A stretch of DNA of 26,773 bases, taken from the NCBI GenBank assembly GCA_017995595.1, contig JAGOIO010000001.1, positions 1 through 26,773 of the forward strand, in the 5' to 3' direction. The notes beneath the pieces were generated by a model. It was given only the letters and a program-made list of their open reading frames with translations. It made no database searches and was not told where the DNA came from. Origin of the DNA: a bacterium. Lineage in GTDB: Bacteria > Cyanobacteriota > Vampirovibrionia > Gastranaerophilales > Gastranaerophilaceae. The position numbers and the translations under genes are program-made. Positions 15,422-23,225 of the stretch are shown piece by piece. Every line of letters begins with the position of its first letter. Position 1 is the first letter of the stretch.

Positions 15422-15970
15422 ATGGATAAAAAACAATTTTTAATACTTTTATCAACACTATCTGCTGTATTTTTTATAGGTGCTTTCTTTGGCACAGGAG
15501 CATTTATCAATAATATGTTTAATACACATTCAGACAGAGTTTTCAAATCTGCGTTTTCCAGTGATGATGCCTTTACAGATGTTGACAAAGCAATAAAAGC
15601 TCAACAAGAAGAAATGGAAAATTTTCATAAACAATTTTTTAATACACCAAACCATAACATGAAAAATTCCGGATTCGTTTTCTTCTCAAACAATGATTTT
15701 TCTAATTCAAGTACAATAAAATCAGAAGAAACAAAAGACATGTACAAAGTTACAGTAAATTTAAAGCAATTCAATAATGATTCAAAAAATGTAAAAGTTA
15801 ACGTAAACAAAAACAGAGTTACAATTAGTGCAAATGCAAAAGATAAAAATAATACATCAAGCGTTTATCAATCTTTTTCACTTCCGTCAAAAATTGATTT
15901 AAAATCTGTAAAACAAGAACAAGAAGGCTCAAATCTTGTAATTACGATTCCCAAAATTACAAAGAAATAG
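15422..15970 (+). CDS. Membrane-anchored Hsp20-like protein
   Basis: Alpha-crystallin-like domain attached to an N-terminal membrane anchor. I place the start at the ATG at 15422, seven bases after GGAGG; an in-frame ATG at 15395 has no ribosome binding site. In the 182-residue product, residues 5-30 are hydrophobic (LILLSTLSAVFFIGAFFGTG), and a linker with many Asn and Phe follows to about residue 95. Then comes a degenerate Hsp20 domain: MYKVTVNLKQF, VKVNVNKNRVTISA, YQSFSLPSKIDL, and EGSNLVITIPK near the end. The anchor would put the domain outside the cytoplasm, or tether it on the inner face if the topology is reversed. The first Hsp20 gene is just upstream with a terminator between, so the second gene is transcribed by partial readthrough or from its own promoter (a TATAAT lies at 15371-15376). 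Confidence 0.8.
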   Translation: MDKKQFLILLSTLSAVFFIGAFFGTGAFINNMFNTHSDRVFKSAFSSDDAFTDVDKAIKAQQEEMENFHKQFFNTPNHNMKNSGFVFFSNNDFSNSSTIKSEETKDMYKVTVNLKQFNNDSKNVKVNVNKNRVTISANAKDKNNTSSVYQSFSLPSKIDLKSVKQEQEGSNLVITIPKITKK

Positions 15971-16411
15971 TTAAAAGCTTTCTGCAACTGTTTTTGCAAT
16001 CGGTGTAAACCAAGGAACAAAACTTACTTGACCAATGAAACTTGTCCAAGTTAAGTAAAGAACAAAGAATGTAACAAAGAATTCAATTATTGAAAATCCA
16101 AAAATCCATTGCATATTCAAATAGAAAGATAATTGCAATAATAGTGTATTAACAAACGGAATAGGGCTTAACAAGTCAACTACCAAGCCTAATCCGTAAC
16201 ATATCAAGAAATATGCACACGAAATAAACAATGATTGAGCAATATTAAATCTCAAGAATTTACTCATTTGCTTATGCGTAATTTTTGCATAAATAAACCA
16301 TAAAAACGCTACAGCACCCATTGATAAATAACTCAAGGCTGAAATAATTCTGTCTCCAAACGCAGGGGAATTAGTTCTTGGTCTTGCACTTCTAACATTT
16401 GAATTTCTCAT
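15971..16411 (-). CDS. Tic20-like four-helix membrane protein
   Basis: Small polytopic membrane protein of 146 residues with four predicted transmembrane segments (about 22-42, 55-80, 86-100, 105-122). The stretch SKFLRFNIAQSLFISCAYFL (about residues 50-69) resembles the hallmark of the Tic20/Ycf60 family in cyanobacteria and plastids (HFIRFNTMQAILIDI-like), where the plastid member belongs to the protein import channel. The function of the bacterial members is not settled. The ATG lies two bases after the stop of the upstream TPR gene with only a weak ribosome binding site, so translation is probably coupled. The stop codon directly abuts the stop of the convergent Hsp20 gene with no base between. 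Confidence is high for a membrane protein and moderate for the family. Confidence 0.75.
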   Translation of the reverse strand: MRNSNVRSARPRTNSPAFGDRIISALSYLSMGAVAFLWFIYAKITHKQMSKFLRFNIAQSLFISCAYFLICYGLGLVVDLLSPIPFVNTLLLQLSFYLNMQWIFGFSIIEFFVTFFVLYLTWTSFIGQVSFVPWFTPIAKTVAESF

Positions 16412-16413
16412 TA

Positions 16414-17460
16414 TTAACTTTCTTTCTTGTCAATATAATCATCTAAGACTTGTATATAAACTAACTTATATTCATCATTATCAGGCTCAAGTTTTATCGC
16501 AACACGGTATGAAACCAATGCATCAATAATCTTACCTTGCATATAATATGAATTACCAATAAGCATATGTAATTTTGCATCAGAATTGTTCATTCTCAAT
16601 GCCATATTATAATAGGTTTGAGATTCTTCAACTTTTCCTAAATTAGCAAGAATATTACCGATTAAGACATAAGCATTCGTTTTTTTAGGATTTAATTCAA
16701 TAGCCTTTTTCAACATTTCAATAGCTAAGTCATAGTCCTTAAATTCAGAATGTGCAATTGCCTTACATACATAAGCTTTATAGTTATCGCCCGGAATCGC
16801 AATAGCTTTATCAAAATAATTATATGCATCTTCCTTTTTCTTTATTGCAGTAAGAGTATTTCCAATACTTATAGCAATATTTTTCTCAGGTTTTAACTCA
16901 AAAACTTTATCATAATGCTTTAGTGCATTTTCATAATCATTTAATTTAAAACAAACATTTCCTAAATCCACATGAGCATTCACATTATCAGGGTCAATAG
17001 CTAAAGCCTTTTCATAGTAAGAAGCGGATTCAACGTAATCTTCAAAGTCATGAAACAACAGGGCAATAGCATTGTAAACCTCAGGATTTTCTGAATATAA
17101 ATCCAAAGCCTTATTATAATTATGCAAAGCTTTTGTAAAATTTTTCAACTCGGCATAAACATTACCTAAATTAAAATAAATAATATAATTGTCAGACTCA
17201 TACATCAATGCATTTTCATAACAATTAACGGCTCTTGCATAATCCTTATGATAGAAGCATACACTTCCTAAATTAATTAAGGCCTGAGTGTCATCATGGT
17301 GAATTGATAATAAGCTTTCATATATTGAAACAACATTGTCATACTTTCCTTGTATGGCATATAATCTTGCAAGTTCATGGTAATTTTTTGCCTCTTGTGG
17401 ATTTTTTGCCATGGCAAGCATTGTTTCGTCCATTTTTTGTTTTAATTCTTTTTCGTCCAT
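16414..17460 (-). CDS. Cytosolic tetratricopeptide repeat protein, 348 residues
   Basis: Helical-repeat scaffold for protein-protein contact. Starting near residue 20, about nine TPR units run to the end, several nearly consensus (LGSVCFYHKDYARAVNCYEN, DLGNVCFKLNDYENALKHYD, IGNILANLGKVEESQTYYNM). There is no signal peptide, membrane segment or catalytic domain. The following Tic20-like gene starts two bases after its stop, so the two products may act together at the membrane, the TPR protein perhaps as a cytosolic receptor; this is inference from layout only. The ATG has no ribosome binding site, and a good promoter has its -10 box six bases upstream, suggesting a leaderless mRNA. The glycosyltransferase genes upstream may also read through into it. 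Confidence 0.9.
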   Translation of the reverse strand: MDEKELKQKMDETMLAMAKNPQEAKNYHELARLYAIQGKYDNVVSIYESLLSIHHDDTQALINLGSVCFYHKDYARAVNCYENALMYESDNYIIYFNLGNVYAELKNFTKALHNYNKALDLYSENPEVYNAIALLFHDFEDYVESASYYEKALAIDPDNVNAHVDLGNVCFKLNDYENALKHYDKVFELKPEKNIAISIGNTLTAIKKKEDAYNYFDKAIAIPGDNYKAYVCKAIAHSEFKDYDLAIEMLKKAIELNPKKTNAYVLIGNILANLGKVEESQTYYNMALRMNNSDAKLHMLIGNSYYMQGKIIDALVSYRVAIKLEPDNDEYKLVYIQVLDDYIDKKES

Positions 17461-17466
17461 ACGCCC

Positions 17467-17495
17467 ATTTTACACATAAATATTTATTTTATCAA
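17467..17495 (-). promoter_or_regulatory. Promoter of the 348-residue TPR gene, leaderless arrangement
   Basis: On the minus strand TTGATA (17495-17490) and TAAAAT (17472-17467) are separated by exactly 17 bases. The -10 box ends six bases before the ATG at 17460, so the transcript should begin at the start codon itself. Confidence 0.6.
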
Positions 17496-17524
17496 CGATA
17501 TCTAAAAAATTTCGACCTATAGTA

Positions 17525-18478
17525 TTAGATTTTTATCATATTTAATTTGGCAACATACAAAAAATTTAACCAAAATCTTCTTCTAAAGAAAAATAGCGGA
17601 TATCTCTTTATAAACGCAAATAAACCTCTATACCATTGAGCTTTATCCAAAGCCTCTAAATCTTTATAACTACTTAAAGCAAAAGCTGTTTTTTTATGAT
17701 ATTCAAAATATTTTTCTCTATAGGGATTAAAACACCCATGTCCAATTTTCCAAGGTTTAAAATCTCCTGTAAAATGAATGATTGTAGGATTTTCTATCGC
17801 CTGTTTATATTGAATTTTATCCTCATAAGTCGCCCATATATTTATCGGAGAATATTGCAAATTCCACTTCAAATCTACAAATTTAACTTTCCCTTCAAAA
17901 AGAATATTTAAAATAGTTTGATCACAACATAATGGTTTTCCGATATTATCTATTGCAATTTTTATACTTTTTTCAGGAATAGAATTTTCTCGCCACTTTT
18001 TACAATTTATTAACATTACACCTGCATTAAAATATTTATTATTTTTATTAAAATTTTGTTTTTTTGCATATTTTTTGCCATTTGGATCTTCAACAGCAAC
18101 AATATAGTTATCGTCTAAATCGATATTCCAAAGCTCAAATAAAGAAGAATTTACTATCAAATCGACATCTAAAAACAAAAGTTTATCAAGATTTGGCAAC
18201 ATATTTGGTAGCAATAACCGCCAAAGCACAGAAACCGAATAATATTGAGATTTTTTATACCATTTAAATAACTCTGTATCGACCTTATGATATTCTATTA
18301 TACAATTTTTCATATTATTTAGGTACTTTTTTGAATTCTCACTCAATCCACCATCTAAAATATGAAAATCTATAGTATCCTCATCTTTTTTATTAGCTAA
18401 TACAGATGTCATCATAACGATTGCAGGTTCAATATAATTGTCATCAAATGTCAATGCTATATGAATAATTTCACTCAT
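17525..18478 (-). CDS. Glycosyltransferase family 8 protein
   Basis: Retaining glycosyltransferase with a GT-A fold, related to LgtC and lipopolysaccharide glucosyl/galactosyltransferases. It transfers a hexose from a nucleotide sugar to a growing surface glycan at the inner face of the membrane. The 317 residues show IHIALTFDDNYI at the N-terminus, LWRLLLPNMLP, the metal-binding DVD (residues 104-106) in KLLFLDVDLIVNS, and YFNAGVMLINCKKW. They also show CCDQTILN and the late IIHFTGDFKPW, all typical of GT8. I choose the ATG at 18478 with AAAGG about eight bases upstream; a TTG one codon earlier is possible. It lies 12 bases after the GT2 gene, clearly in one operon. Donor sugar is not readable. 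Confidence 0.9.
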   Translation of the reverse strand: MSEIIHIALTFDDNYIEPAIVMMTSVLANKKDEDTIDFHILDGGLSENSKKYLNNMKNCIIEYHKVDTELFKWYKKSQYYSVSVLWRLLLPNMLPNLDKLLFLDVDLIVNSSLFELWNIDLDDNYIVAVEDPNGKKYAKKQNFNKNNKYFNAGVMLINCKKWRENSIPEKSIKIAIDNIGKPLCCDQTILNILFEGKVKFVDLKWNLQYSPINIWATYEDKIQYKQAIENPTIIHFTGDFKPWKIGHGCFNPYREKYFEYHKKTAFALSSYKDLEALDKAQWYRGLFAFIKRYPLFFFRRRFWLNFLYVAKLNMIKI

Positions 18479-18490
18479 CAATAATGCCTT

Positions 18491-19276
18491 TTAGTAAATT
18501 AAATCTTTATCTTTATTTTTATCTTTAAACTCTTTTTCATAAAGTTTTGCCCATTGTATAAATTTATAATAACTTTGCATCATCGCAAAAATAAATCCAT
18601 GAATACCGTCAAAGATTCCACCCTTTAAGAAATATATTTTGAAAAATTCATATCCCGGACGAGTAAGTAATTTAAAAAGTGAGAATTTCTTACCTTTCAT
18701 TTCAAACTTTTTGATTTCAAAATCTGTATATCTGTCAGTTTTTTCAATGTAAGAACTGATTGAAGGAATGTGGTAGTGGACAATAGCTTTATCCATATCT
18801 TTTATGCACAAATCCTTACCTTCATGAGTAACAGGCATTTGATGAATTGCATCAGTATAAGTGCAAACACCTTTCTTCCAAAATCTTTTGCATTCTTTTT
18901 GAACCCAAGAACCTAAGATTTTACCATCTAATGAGGTTTTTCTTGGCATTGAACAAGCATAATAACCATCTTTTGGATTTTGTGCATATTCTTTTAAATA
19001 TGCCCACAATTCTGGAGTTACCAACTCATCAGCATCAAGAACTAAAATCCAATCACCTGAAGCTTGTTCCATAGCCCAATTTCTTGCAGGTTCAACGATT
19101 CCTGTTCTTTCATGATATACGATTTTACACCCGAATTTTTCAGCAATTTCTATTGTCTTATCCTCTGAATGCATATCACAAATGATAATTTCATCAGCAT
19201 CTTTTACACTTTCCAAGCATTTTTCAAGCAACCTGTCAGCATTTAACGTATTTATTACAACAGAAATTTTTGCCAC
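18491..19276 (-). CDS. Glycosyltransferase family 2 protein (WaaE/LgtF-like)
   Basis: Inverting GT-A glycosyltransferase, resembling beta-1,4-glucosyltransferases of the lipooligosaccharide core (WaaE/KdtX, LgtF). The 261 residues begin ISVVINTLNADRLLEKCLES with a nucleotide-binding Asp34 in IICDMHSEDKT. Next come ARNWAMEQASGDWILVLDAD with the metal-binding DADE (81-84), a KRFWKKG segment in place of the usual acceptor-binding loop, and HYHIPSISSYIEKTDRYTDF. The C-terminal part is basic and hydrophobic, suited to membrane association. The start is GTG at 19276 with GGAG six bases upstream. Flanked by GT11 and GT8 genes in the same direction, it probably helps to build one oligosaccharide. Confidence 0.9.
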   Translation of the reverse strand: MAKISVVINTLNADRLLEKCLESVKDADEIIICDMHSEDKTIEIAEKFGCKIVYHERTGIVEPARNWAMEQASGDWILVLDADELVTPELWAYLKEYAQNPKDGYYACSMPRKTSLDGKILGSWVQKECKRFWKKGVCTYTDAIHQMPVTHEGKDLCIKDMDKAIVHYHIPSISSYIEKTDRYTDFEIKKFEMKGKKFSLFKLLTRPGYEFFKIYFLKGGIFDGIHGFIFAMMQSYYKFIQWAKLYEKEFKDKNKDKDLIY

Positions 19277-19330
19277 TATTCTCTCCTCACCAGTCTATTA
19301 TTATTATTTTTATTTTAACACAAAATTTTA

Positions 19331-20218
19331 TTAGTTAGAAAGTCTAACCCAATTTTTTGGATATATATCTGTTTGAATAATTGAAGAATCTTGAAACCAC
19401 TTATCAGGTGCAACTACAATTTTTTCAGGATTTTCATTTAACCATGCACCCCACCACGAAAAAGTGCTATTAGCAATTACATTATGCTTACAATTACTCA
19501 TCAAACGCATATCTTCAAATGAAGCTTTTCCAATATTATGCCCAACATATTCACAAGTATATGGCAAATCAATATTTTGAGCTGCCCATTTCAAATCATC
19601 TGAAAAAACATAAACTCTTGGGTTTGGATATTTTTGAGCAATATAATCAACAGCCTTTACATAATACTCTGGAGAACAATGTGCATACTTATTCTTATAT
19701 CTGGCTTTACTTACATAATCACCACGTCTTATATGAATCGCAATAGAATTTTGATTATTCATCTTTGCAATAAGCTCTCTGTTATCTTTTGATATAGGAG
19801 AAACAAACATAAAATCTTTTCTTATTTGTGATTCAAATTGTTTGAAGTAAATATCTGATTGAAAAAATCCTTCTATATAAGTATTAGGTTCAATTTTACT
19901 AATACTTTTATCAAACTCAAAAGTCTTTTCTTGATAAAATTTCATGCCCAAAAGAGGTGCAATATTAACAAAATTTCGCAACTTCCAAATCAAATCAAGC
20001 TTAAACTCTACAAAACTATCATCAAGAAATAACGGTTCTAAATTAAAGATTTTTAATTGATAAGGTCTTGCATAAGGTTTTGAAAAGAATGACATATCCA
20101 AGAAAACGTCCATATCGGTCGTTTCATGAATCATTCTTGCAAAAGCCCACTGAAACATCTGATTGCCTAAGCCACCATTCATTTTTAAATAGACTTTACC
20201 TTTACCTTGAGTTTTCAA
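19331..20218 (-). CDS. Alpha-1,2-fucosyltransferase-like protein, family GT11
   Basis: Transfers L-fucose from GDP-fucose, usually in alpha-1,2 linkage, to a surface glycan. The 295 residues show the N-terminal GGLGNQMFQWAFAR (residues 15-28), YIEGFFQSDIYF, and the donor-binding HIRRGDY (162-168). They also show CSPEYYVKAVDYI, VYVFSDDLKWA, and NSTFSWWGAWLN (250-261), all family hallmarks in order. The start is taken as TTG at 20218 because AAGGAGAG lies at good distance and the conserved strand before GGLGNQ needs these residues; the first ATG, at codon 13, would cut it off. It begins four bases after rsfS. Fucosylated surface glycans are common among gut bacteria. No GDP-fucose synthesis genes are in the window, so the donor must come from elsewhere. 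Confidence 0.92.
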   Translation of the reverse strand: MKTQGKGKVYLKMNGGLGNQMFQWAFARMIHETTDMDVFLDMSFFSKPYARPYQLKIFNLEPLFLDDSFVEFKLDLIWKLRNFVNIAPLLGMKFYQEKTFEFDKSISKIEPNTYIEGFFQSDIYFKQFESQIRKDFMFVSPISKDNRELIAKMNNQNSIAIHIRRGDYVSKARYKNKYAHCSPEYYVKAVDYIAQKYPNPRVYVFSDDLKWAAQNIDLPYTCEYVGHNIGKASFEDMRLMSNCKHNVIANSTFSWWGAWLNENPEKIVVAPDKWFQDSSIIQTDIYPKNWVRLSN

Positions 20219-20222
20219 TAAA

Positions 20223-20642
20223 TTACTCTCCTTTTTGGGTTGTTTCTACATATTCGGAGTATTCCTTTGATTTTTCTTCCCATACGTCTCTTGAAACACT
20301 AAACGCATGATTCCAGAATTTTTCAATCGCATAAGTTTCTCGTTCTTCTCGATGAAGAATGTGAACAACTACATCACCATAATCTAACAAATTCCAACGA
20401 TTTTTCAAATCGTTTTCTTCACCATTTGGAATTCTGCTAAATAAATCTTTGATTTTTTCTCTTACATAAGAAGTCAAACTTCTTACCTGAGTTGACGTAT
20501 CTGCCGAACAAATTACGAAATAATCTGCCAAAACAGAAACTTTACTAATGTCTAAAATCGAAATATCTTTACCTTTTTTATCGTCTAAAATTCTAGCAAC
20601 TATACTTGCTAATTTATCAGAGCTTATATCTTCTTTTGCCAT
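20223..20642 (-). CDS. rsfS: Ribosomal silencing factor RsfS
   Basis: Binds protein uL14 of the large ribosomal subunit and keeps the subunits apart during starvation, lowering translation. The 139 residues carry the family core: DISILDISKVSVLADYFVIC, STQVRSLTSYVREKIKD, WNLLDYGDVVVHILHREERE, then TYAIEKFW. The length is typical, with about 25 extra Glu/Lys-rich residues at the end. The ATG has a weak AGGACAG about five bases upstream. It lies 47 bases after rpiB and four bases before the fucosyltransferase gene, so it shares a transcript with the glycan genes. Confidence 0.95.
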   Translation of the reverse strand: MAKEDISSDKLASIVARILDDKKGKDISILDISKVSVLADYFVICSADTSTQVRSLTSYVREKIKDLFSRIPNGEENDLKNRWNLLDYGDVVVHILHREERETYAIEKFWNHAFSVSRDVWEEKSKEYSEYVETTQKGE

Positions 20643-20689
20643 ACTATCTGTCCTACTTTCAACTTAACTTAATTCATACTTAACAACAA

Positions 20690-21124
20690 TTATTCAAACA
20701 TTTCTACCCTGCGTTGATGTCTTCCGCCCTTAAATTTTGCATTCAACCAAACATTGATTATTTCTTTTGCAAGTTCCGGGCCTGTAACTCTCGCACCTAA
20801 GCATAATACATTTGCATCATTATGCTCTCTTGCTGAATGTGCTGAAAAAGTATCCGTACACAAAGAAGCTCTGATTCCTTTTATTTTATTAGCACAAATA
20901 TCCATACCAATACCTGTACCACATATTAAAATACCCAAATCGAAACTTTTTGAAACTACTGCATCAGAAACTTTTTTTGCAATTACCGGATAATCAACAG
21001 AATTGGTATCATAAGAACCAAAATCTTCATATTCATATCCTTTTTCCTTTAGCAACTCAAGAACCTCTGTTTTTAGTCCAAAACCAGCATGGTCATTACC
21101 AATAGCTATTTTTTCTTTTGTCAT
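20690..21124 (-). CDS. rpiB: Ribose-5-phosphate isomerase B
   Basis: Cytoplasmic enzyme of the pentose phosphate pathway that interconverts ribose 5-phosphate and ribulose 5-phosphate. The 144 residues match the RpiB/LacAB family: IAIGNDHAGFGLK at the N-terminus (Asp11, His12 for sugar phosphate binding), DYPVIAKKV, and ILICGTGIGM with the catalytic Cys68. Then come ASLCTDTFSAHSAREHNDANVLCLGAR and the C-terminal GGRHQRRVE. The ATG has GAGG eight bases upstream and a good promoter before it. It is the first gene of the run that continues into rsfS and the glycosyltransferase genes. Confidence 0.95.
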   Translation of the reverse strand: MTKEKIAIGNDHAGFGLKTEVLELLKEKGYEYEDFGSYDTNSVDYPVIAKKVSDAVVSKSFDLGILICGTGIGMDICANKIKGIRASLCTDTFSAHSAREHNDANVLCLGARVTGPELAKEIINVWLNAKFKGGRHQRRVEMFE

Positions 21125-21159
21125 TAGAATACCTCGTTTTTATTAACCCTTTACCTTAC

Positions 21160-21187
21160 ATTATACAGAATTAAGATTAAAACACAA
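21160..21187 (-). promoter_or_regulatory. Promoter of the rpiB-rsfS-glycosyltransferase run
   Basis: On the minus strand TTGTGT (21187-21182) and a perfect TATAAT (21165-21160) are separated by 16 bases. The RNA would start near 21153, leaving a leader of about 29 bases with the GAGG ribosome binding site of rpiB. Confidence 0.65.
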
Positions 21188-21197
21188 GCAAACAAAA

Positions 21198-21229
21198 CAA
21201 AAAGGTCGAAAAGATAGACTCATCGACCT
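21198..21229 (-). terminator. Intrinsic terminator after the 605-residue protein gene
   Basis: AGGTCGA (21203-21209) pairs with TCGACCT (21223-21229) around a 13-base loop. On the minus strand it is followed by TTTTTG and further T-rich sequence. It lies about 40 bases past the stop at 21271. Confidence 0.75.
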
Positions 21230-21270
21230 ATAGAGATTATTTAAGTTATATTTATAGATATTTTATGATT

Positions 21271-23088
21271 TTAAACTATTCTTGGATTTTGTTGCATTTG
21301 ATATCCCATCATTTGAGGAAAACCACCCATTTGAAATGGAGATTGATACATTGATTGGTAAGGATTATACCCCATCATTTGAGGATATCCAAACATTTGA
21401 CCTTGAACTTGAGAAATATCTTGATATGGGCTTGATATATTATAACTGTCAATCATACTTGGATTAATTCCGCTGAAACAATTTTGAGTTATATCAGAGC
21501 AACCTATTGTTGATGTTGGAGGAAGTGTCAAACCACCCATTGTACCCATTTGAGCCATATTATAATTGAACGGCATTTGAGGATATTGAGAATACTGAGG
21601 GTATTGTTGATATTGTTGTTGAGCTTGAGGATATTGTTGATATTGAGCCTGTTCCTGAGGTTGTTGAGCATATTGAGCTGTTTGTTGCTCTGCTTGAACT
21701 TGTTGTTGTGGTTGTTGAGCTTGAACTTGAGCCTGTTCTACTTGTTGTTGATAAATTGGAGCAATTCTGCTTAAACTTTCTGCTGCAACTTTTCCATCTG
21801 GACTATCAACACCTTCGGCTTGCAATCTTTGTAATGATTTTCCGACAGATTCTGTCATTACCTCTGGAGTTTGGACTGCTTGTTGAGCAACTTGTTTTGC
21901 CTTTTCTTCGTTTGCCTTATCTAATTCATTCTTTCCACAAATCTTATCTGCTGCTTTTGATGCAAAATATGAACCTACAAAACCTCCGATTAAACCGCAA
22001 ACTGTTCCAACTCCGGCTCCGATTGCTGTACCTACACCCGGAACAACAGAGCCAATCGCAGCTCCTATTGCAGCTCCGCCTTCTGCACCTGCGGCTTCAC
22101 CTACTGCCCAACCGCCAACTGATGCAACTGTTTTTATTGCAGATTTACCTAATTGTTTTAAACCTTTTCCTACACCTAATTGTGCAAATGTAGGAATAAC
22201 CTGTGTTACAAGTTCAACGCCACCTGCTATCATTGCAAATACGCCTGTGCCTTTTCCGCATTTTAGAAGGTTTCCAACTTTTGGGTGCTTAATCGCAACT
22301 CGTTCTAACGCAGTCATAAGTTTTGTTCCACCTGTAACTTTGCCTAAGAAATGTCCAATTTTGCCAAAAAATCCTGTTGGTTTTGTATCATGTGCTAATA
22401 CTTTTCCCGTAAAGAATTTTCTATTTGCTGATTTTAATAGTTCCTGAGATTTTGCAGGATTTGCCTTTGATTTTTCTGCTAATCTTTTTGCTCGCATAAA
22501 ACTTTGATATGCCTTTGGATTTTCCTTTGCTAATTGTGCAAGCTTTGTTTCATTCGGAATTCCTGATATAATTCTGTTTGCATTTGTTTCTGAATGAACA
22601 AGTTTCATTTTATTTGAAAAACCTTTTGTATTTTTAAATCTGTCAAATGATTCAAGCTCTGCTTTCTTTCTGTCAGCTACTGCTTTTTCAAACTTTGAAA
22701 GTTTTGCTTGTTTTTCTGATAATGTCTTAGCATCAAGTTTTCCTGAATTAATTTGATGACTTAAAACTTTTCTATGTCCATAATTCCATGCTTTTGGAAC
22801 ATATTGCATACCCAATGAAATTCCAGCCATCAAACCTAATCCGTCAAACATTCCCTCTTTTTGTTCAACAAGAGTTTGATTTTCGCCATATTTATAAACA
22901 TTTTCCATATCTTTTTCTAATTGAGTATCATAAGTCGGTGCATAAGCTCTTGCCGGAATATTCTGAGCCATTTGCTGACCTCCGCCATATATACTTTGTT
23001 GTTCTTGAGAATATTGTTGTGGCACATTTGATTGTGCATAACTTTGATTCTGTGGTGAATATGGATTAAAACCTAAACCGTATGTCAT
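21271..23088 (-). CDS. 605-residue protein with glycine-zipper core and Gln/Tyr-rich prion-like tail
   Basis: No known family was recognised. From N to C: a polar Gln/Tyr/Ser/Pro-rich arm (residues 1-50); a Lys-rich helical region (about 100-230) with repeated KLxK-type patterns; and a long hydrophobic Gly/Ala segment (about 300-380) with many GxxxG steps (GGAAIGAAIGSVVPGVGTAI). The last is a glycine zipper of the kind that inserts in membranes. A charged stretch follows (about 385-430), then a Gln-rich region (about 440-500) with repeated QYQQYPQ units. A Tyr/Met/Pro/Gly tail (about 505-605) carries two cysteines (GCSDITQNC) and repeated PQMMGY. There is no signal peptide. The ATG has AGAGGA about eight bases upstream. 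The gene has its own terminator and lies downstream of the 301-residue protein gene on the same strand. Membrane association and self-assembly are inferences from composition. Confidence 0.85.
   Translation of the reverse strand: MTYGLGFNPYSPQNQSYAQSNVPQQYSQEQQSIYGGGQQMAQNIPARAYAPTYDTQLEKDMENVYKYGENQTLVEQKEGMFDGLGLMAGISLGMQYVPKAWNYGHRKVLSHQINSGKLDAKTLSEKQAKLSKFEKAVADRKKAELESFDRFKNTKGFSNKMKLVHSETNANRIISGIPNETKLAQLAKENPKAYQSFMRAKRLAEKSKANPAKSQELLKSANRKFFTGKVLAHDTKPTGFFGKIGHFLGKVTGGTKLMTALERVAIKHPKVGNLLKCGKGTGVFAMIAGGVELVTQVIPTFAQLGVGKGLKQLGKSAIKTVASVGGWAVGEAAGAEGGAAIGAAIGSVVPGVGTAIGAGVGTVCGLIGGFVGSYFASKAADKICGKNELDKANEEKAKQVAQQAVQTPEVMTESVGKSLQRLQAEGVDSPDGKVAAESLSRIAPIYQQQVEQAQVQAQQPQQQVQAEQQTAQYAQQPQEQAQYQQYPQAQQQYQQYPQYSQYPQMPFNYNMAQMGTMGGLTLPPTSTIGCSDITQNCFSGINPSMIDSYNISSPYQDISQVQGQMFGYPQMMGYNPYQSMYQSPFQMGGFPQMMGYQMQQNPRIV
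21575..21760 (-). repeat. Low-complexity DNA coding for Gln/Tyr/Pro repeats
   Basis: Imperfect short repeats built from GAGGATATTGTTGATATTG-like units (plus-strand reading) and CTTGTTGTTG runs. They code for QYPQ, QQYQQ and QAQ units in the 605-residue protein. Such tracts change length easily by slippage. This is part of a coding region, not a separate element. Confidence 0.7.
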
Positions 23089-23225
23089 ATCTCTTTTTCC
23101 TCTTAGTTTATCCCCTTGGATATTTCTATCCCATATTTATATAAAGTCATGTTTTAGCTAATTATTTACTTTATTTCGAGGGATTGTTAACTTTTGTAAC
23201 ATGCATACGATAAATTGTATATATA

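Noticed and set aside
21575..21760. Repetitive DNA considered as a CRISPR-like or tandem repeat array
   Set aside because: Repeats are short, imperfect and in frame with a coding region; there are no regular spacers.
21550..22193. Plus-strand frames coding for Leu-rich peptides (74 and 161 codons)
   Set aside because: They are the complement of the Gln-rich and Gly/Ala-rich parts of the 605-residue protein (CAA/CAG read backwards gives TTG/CTG, Leu). No start signals are present.
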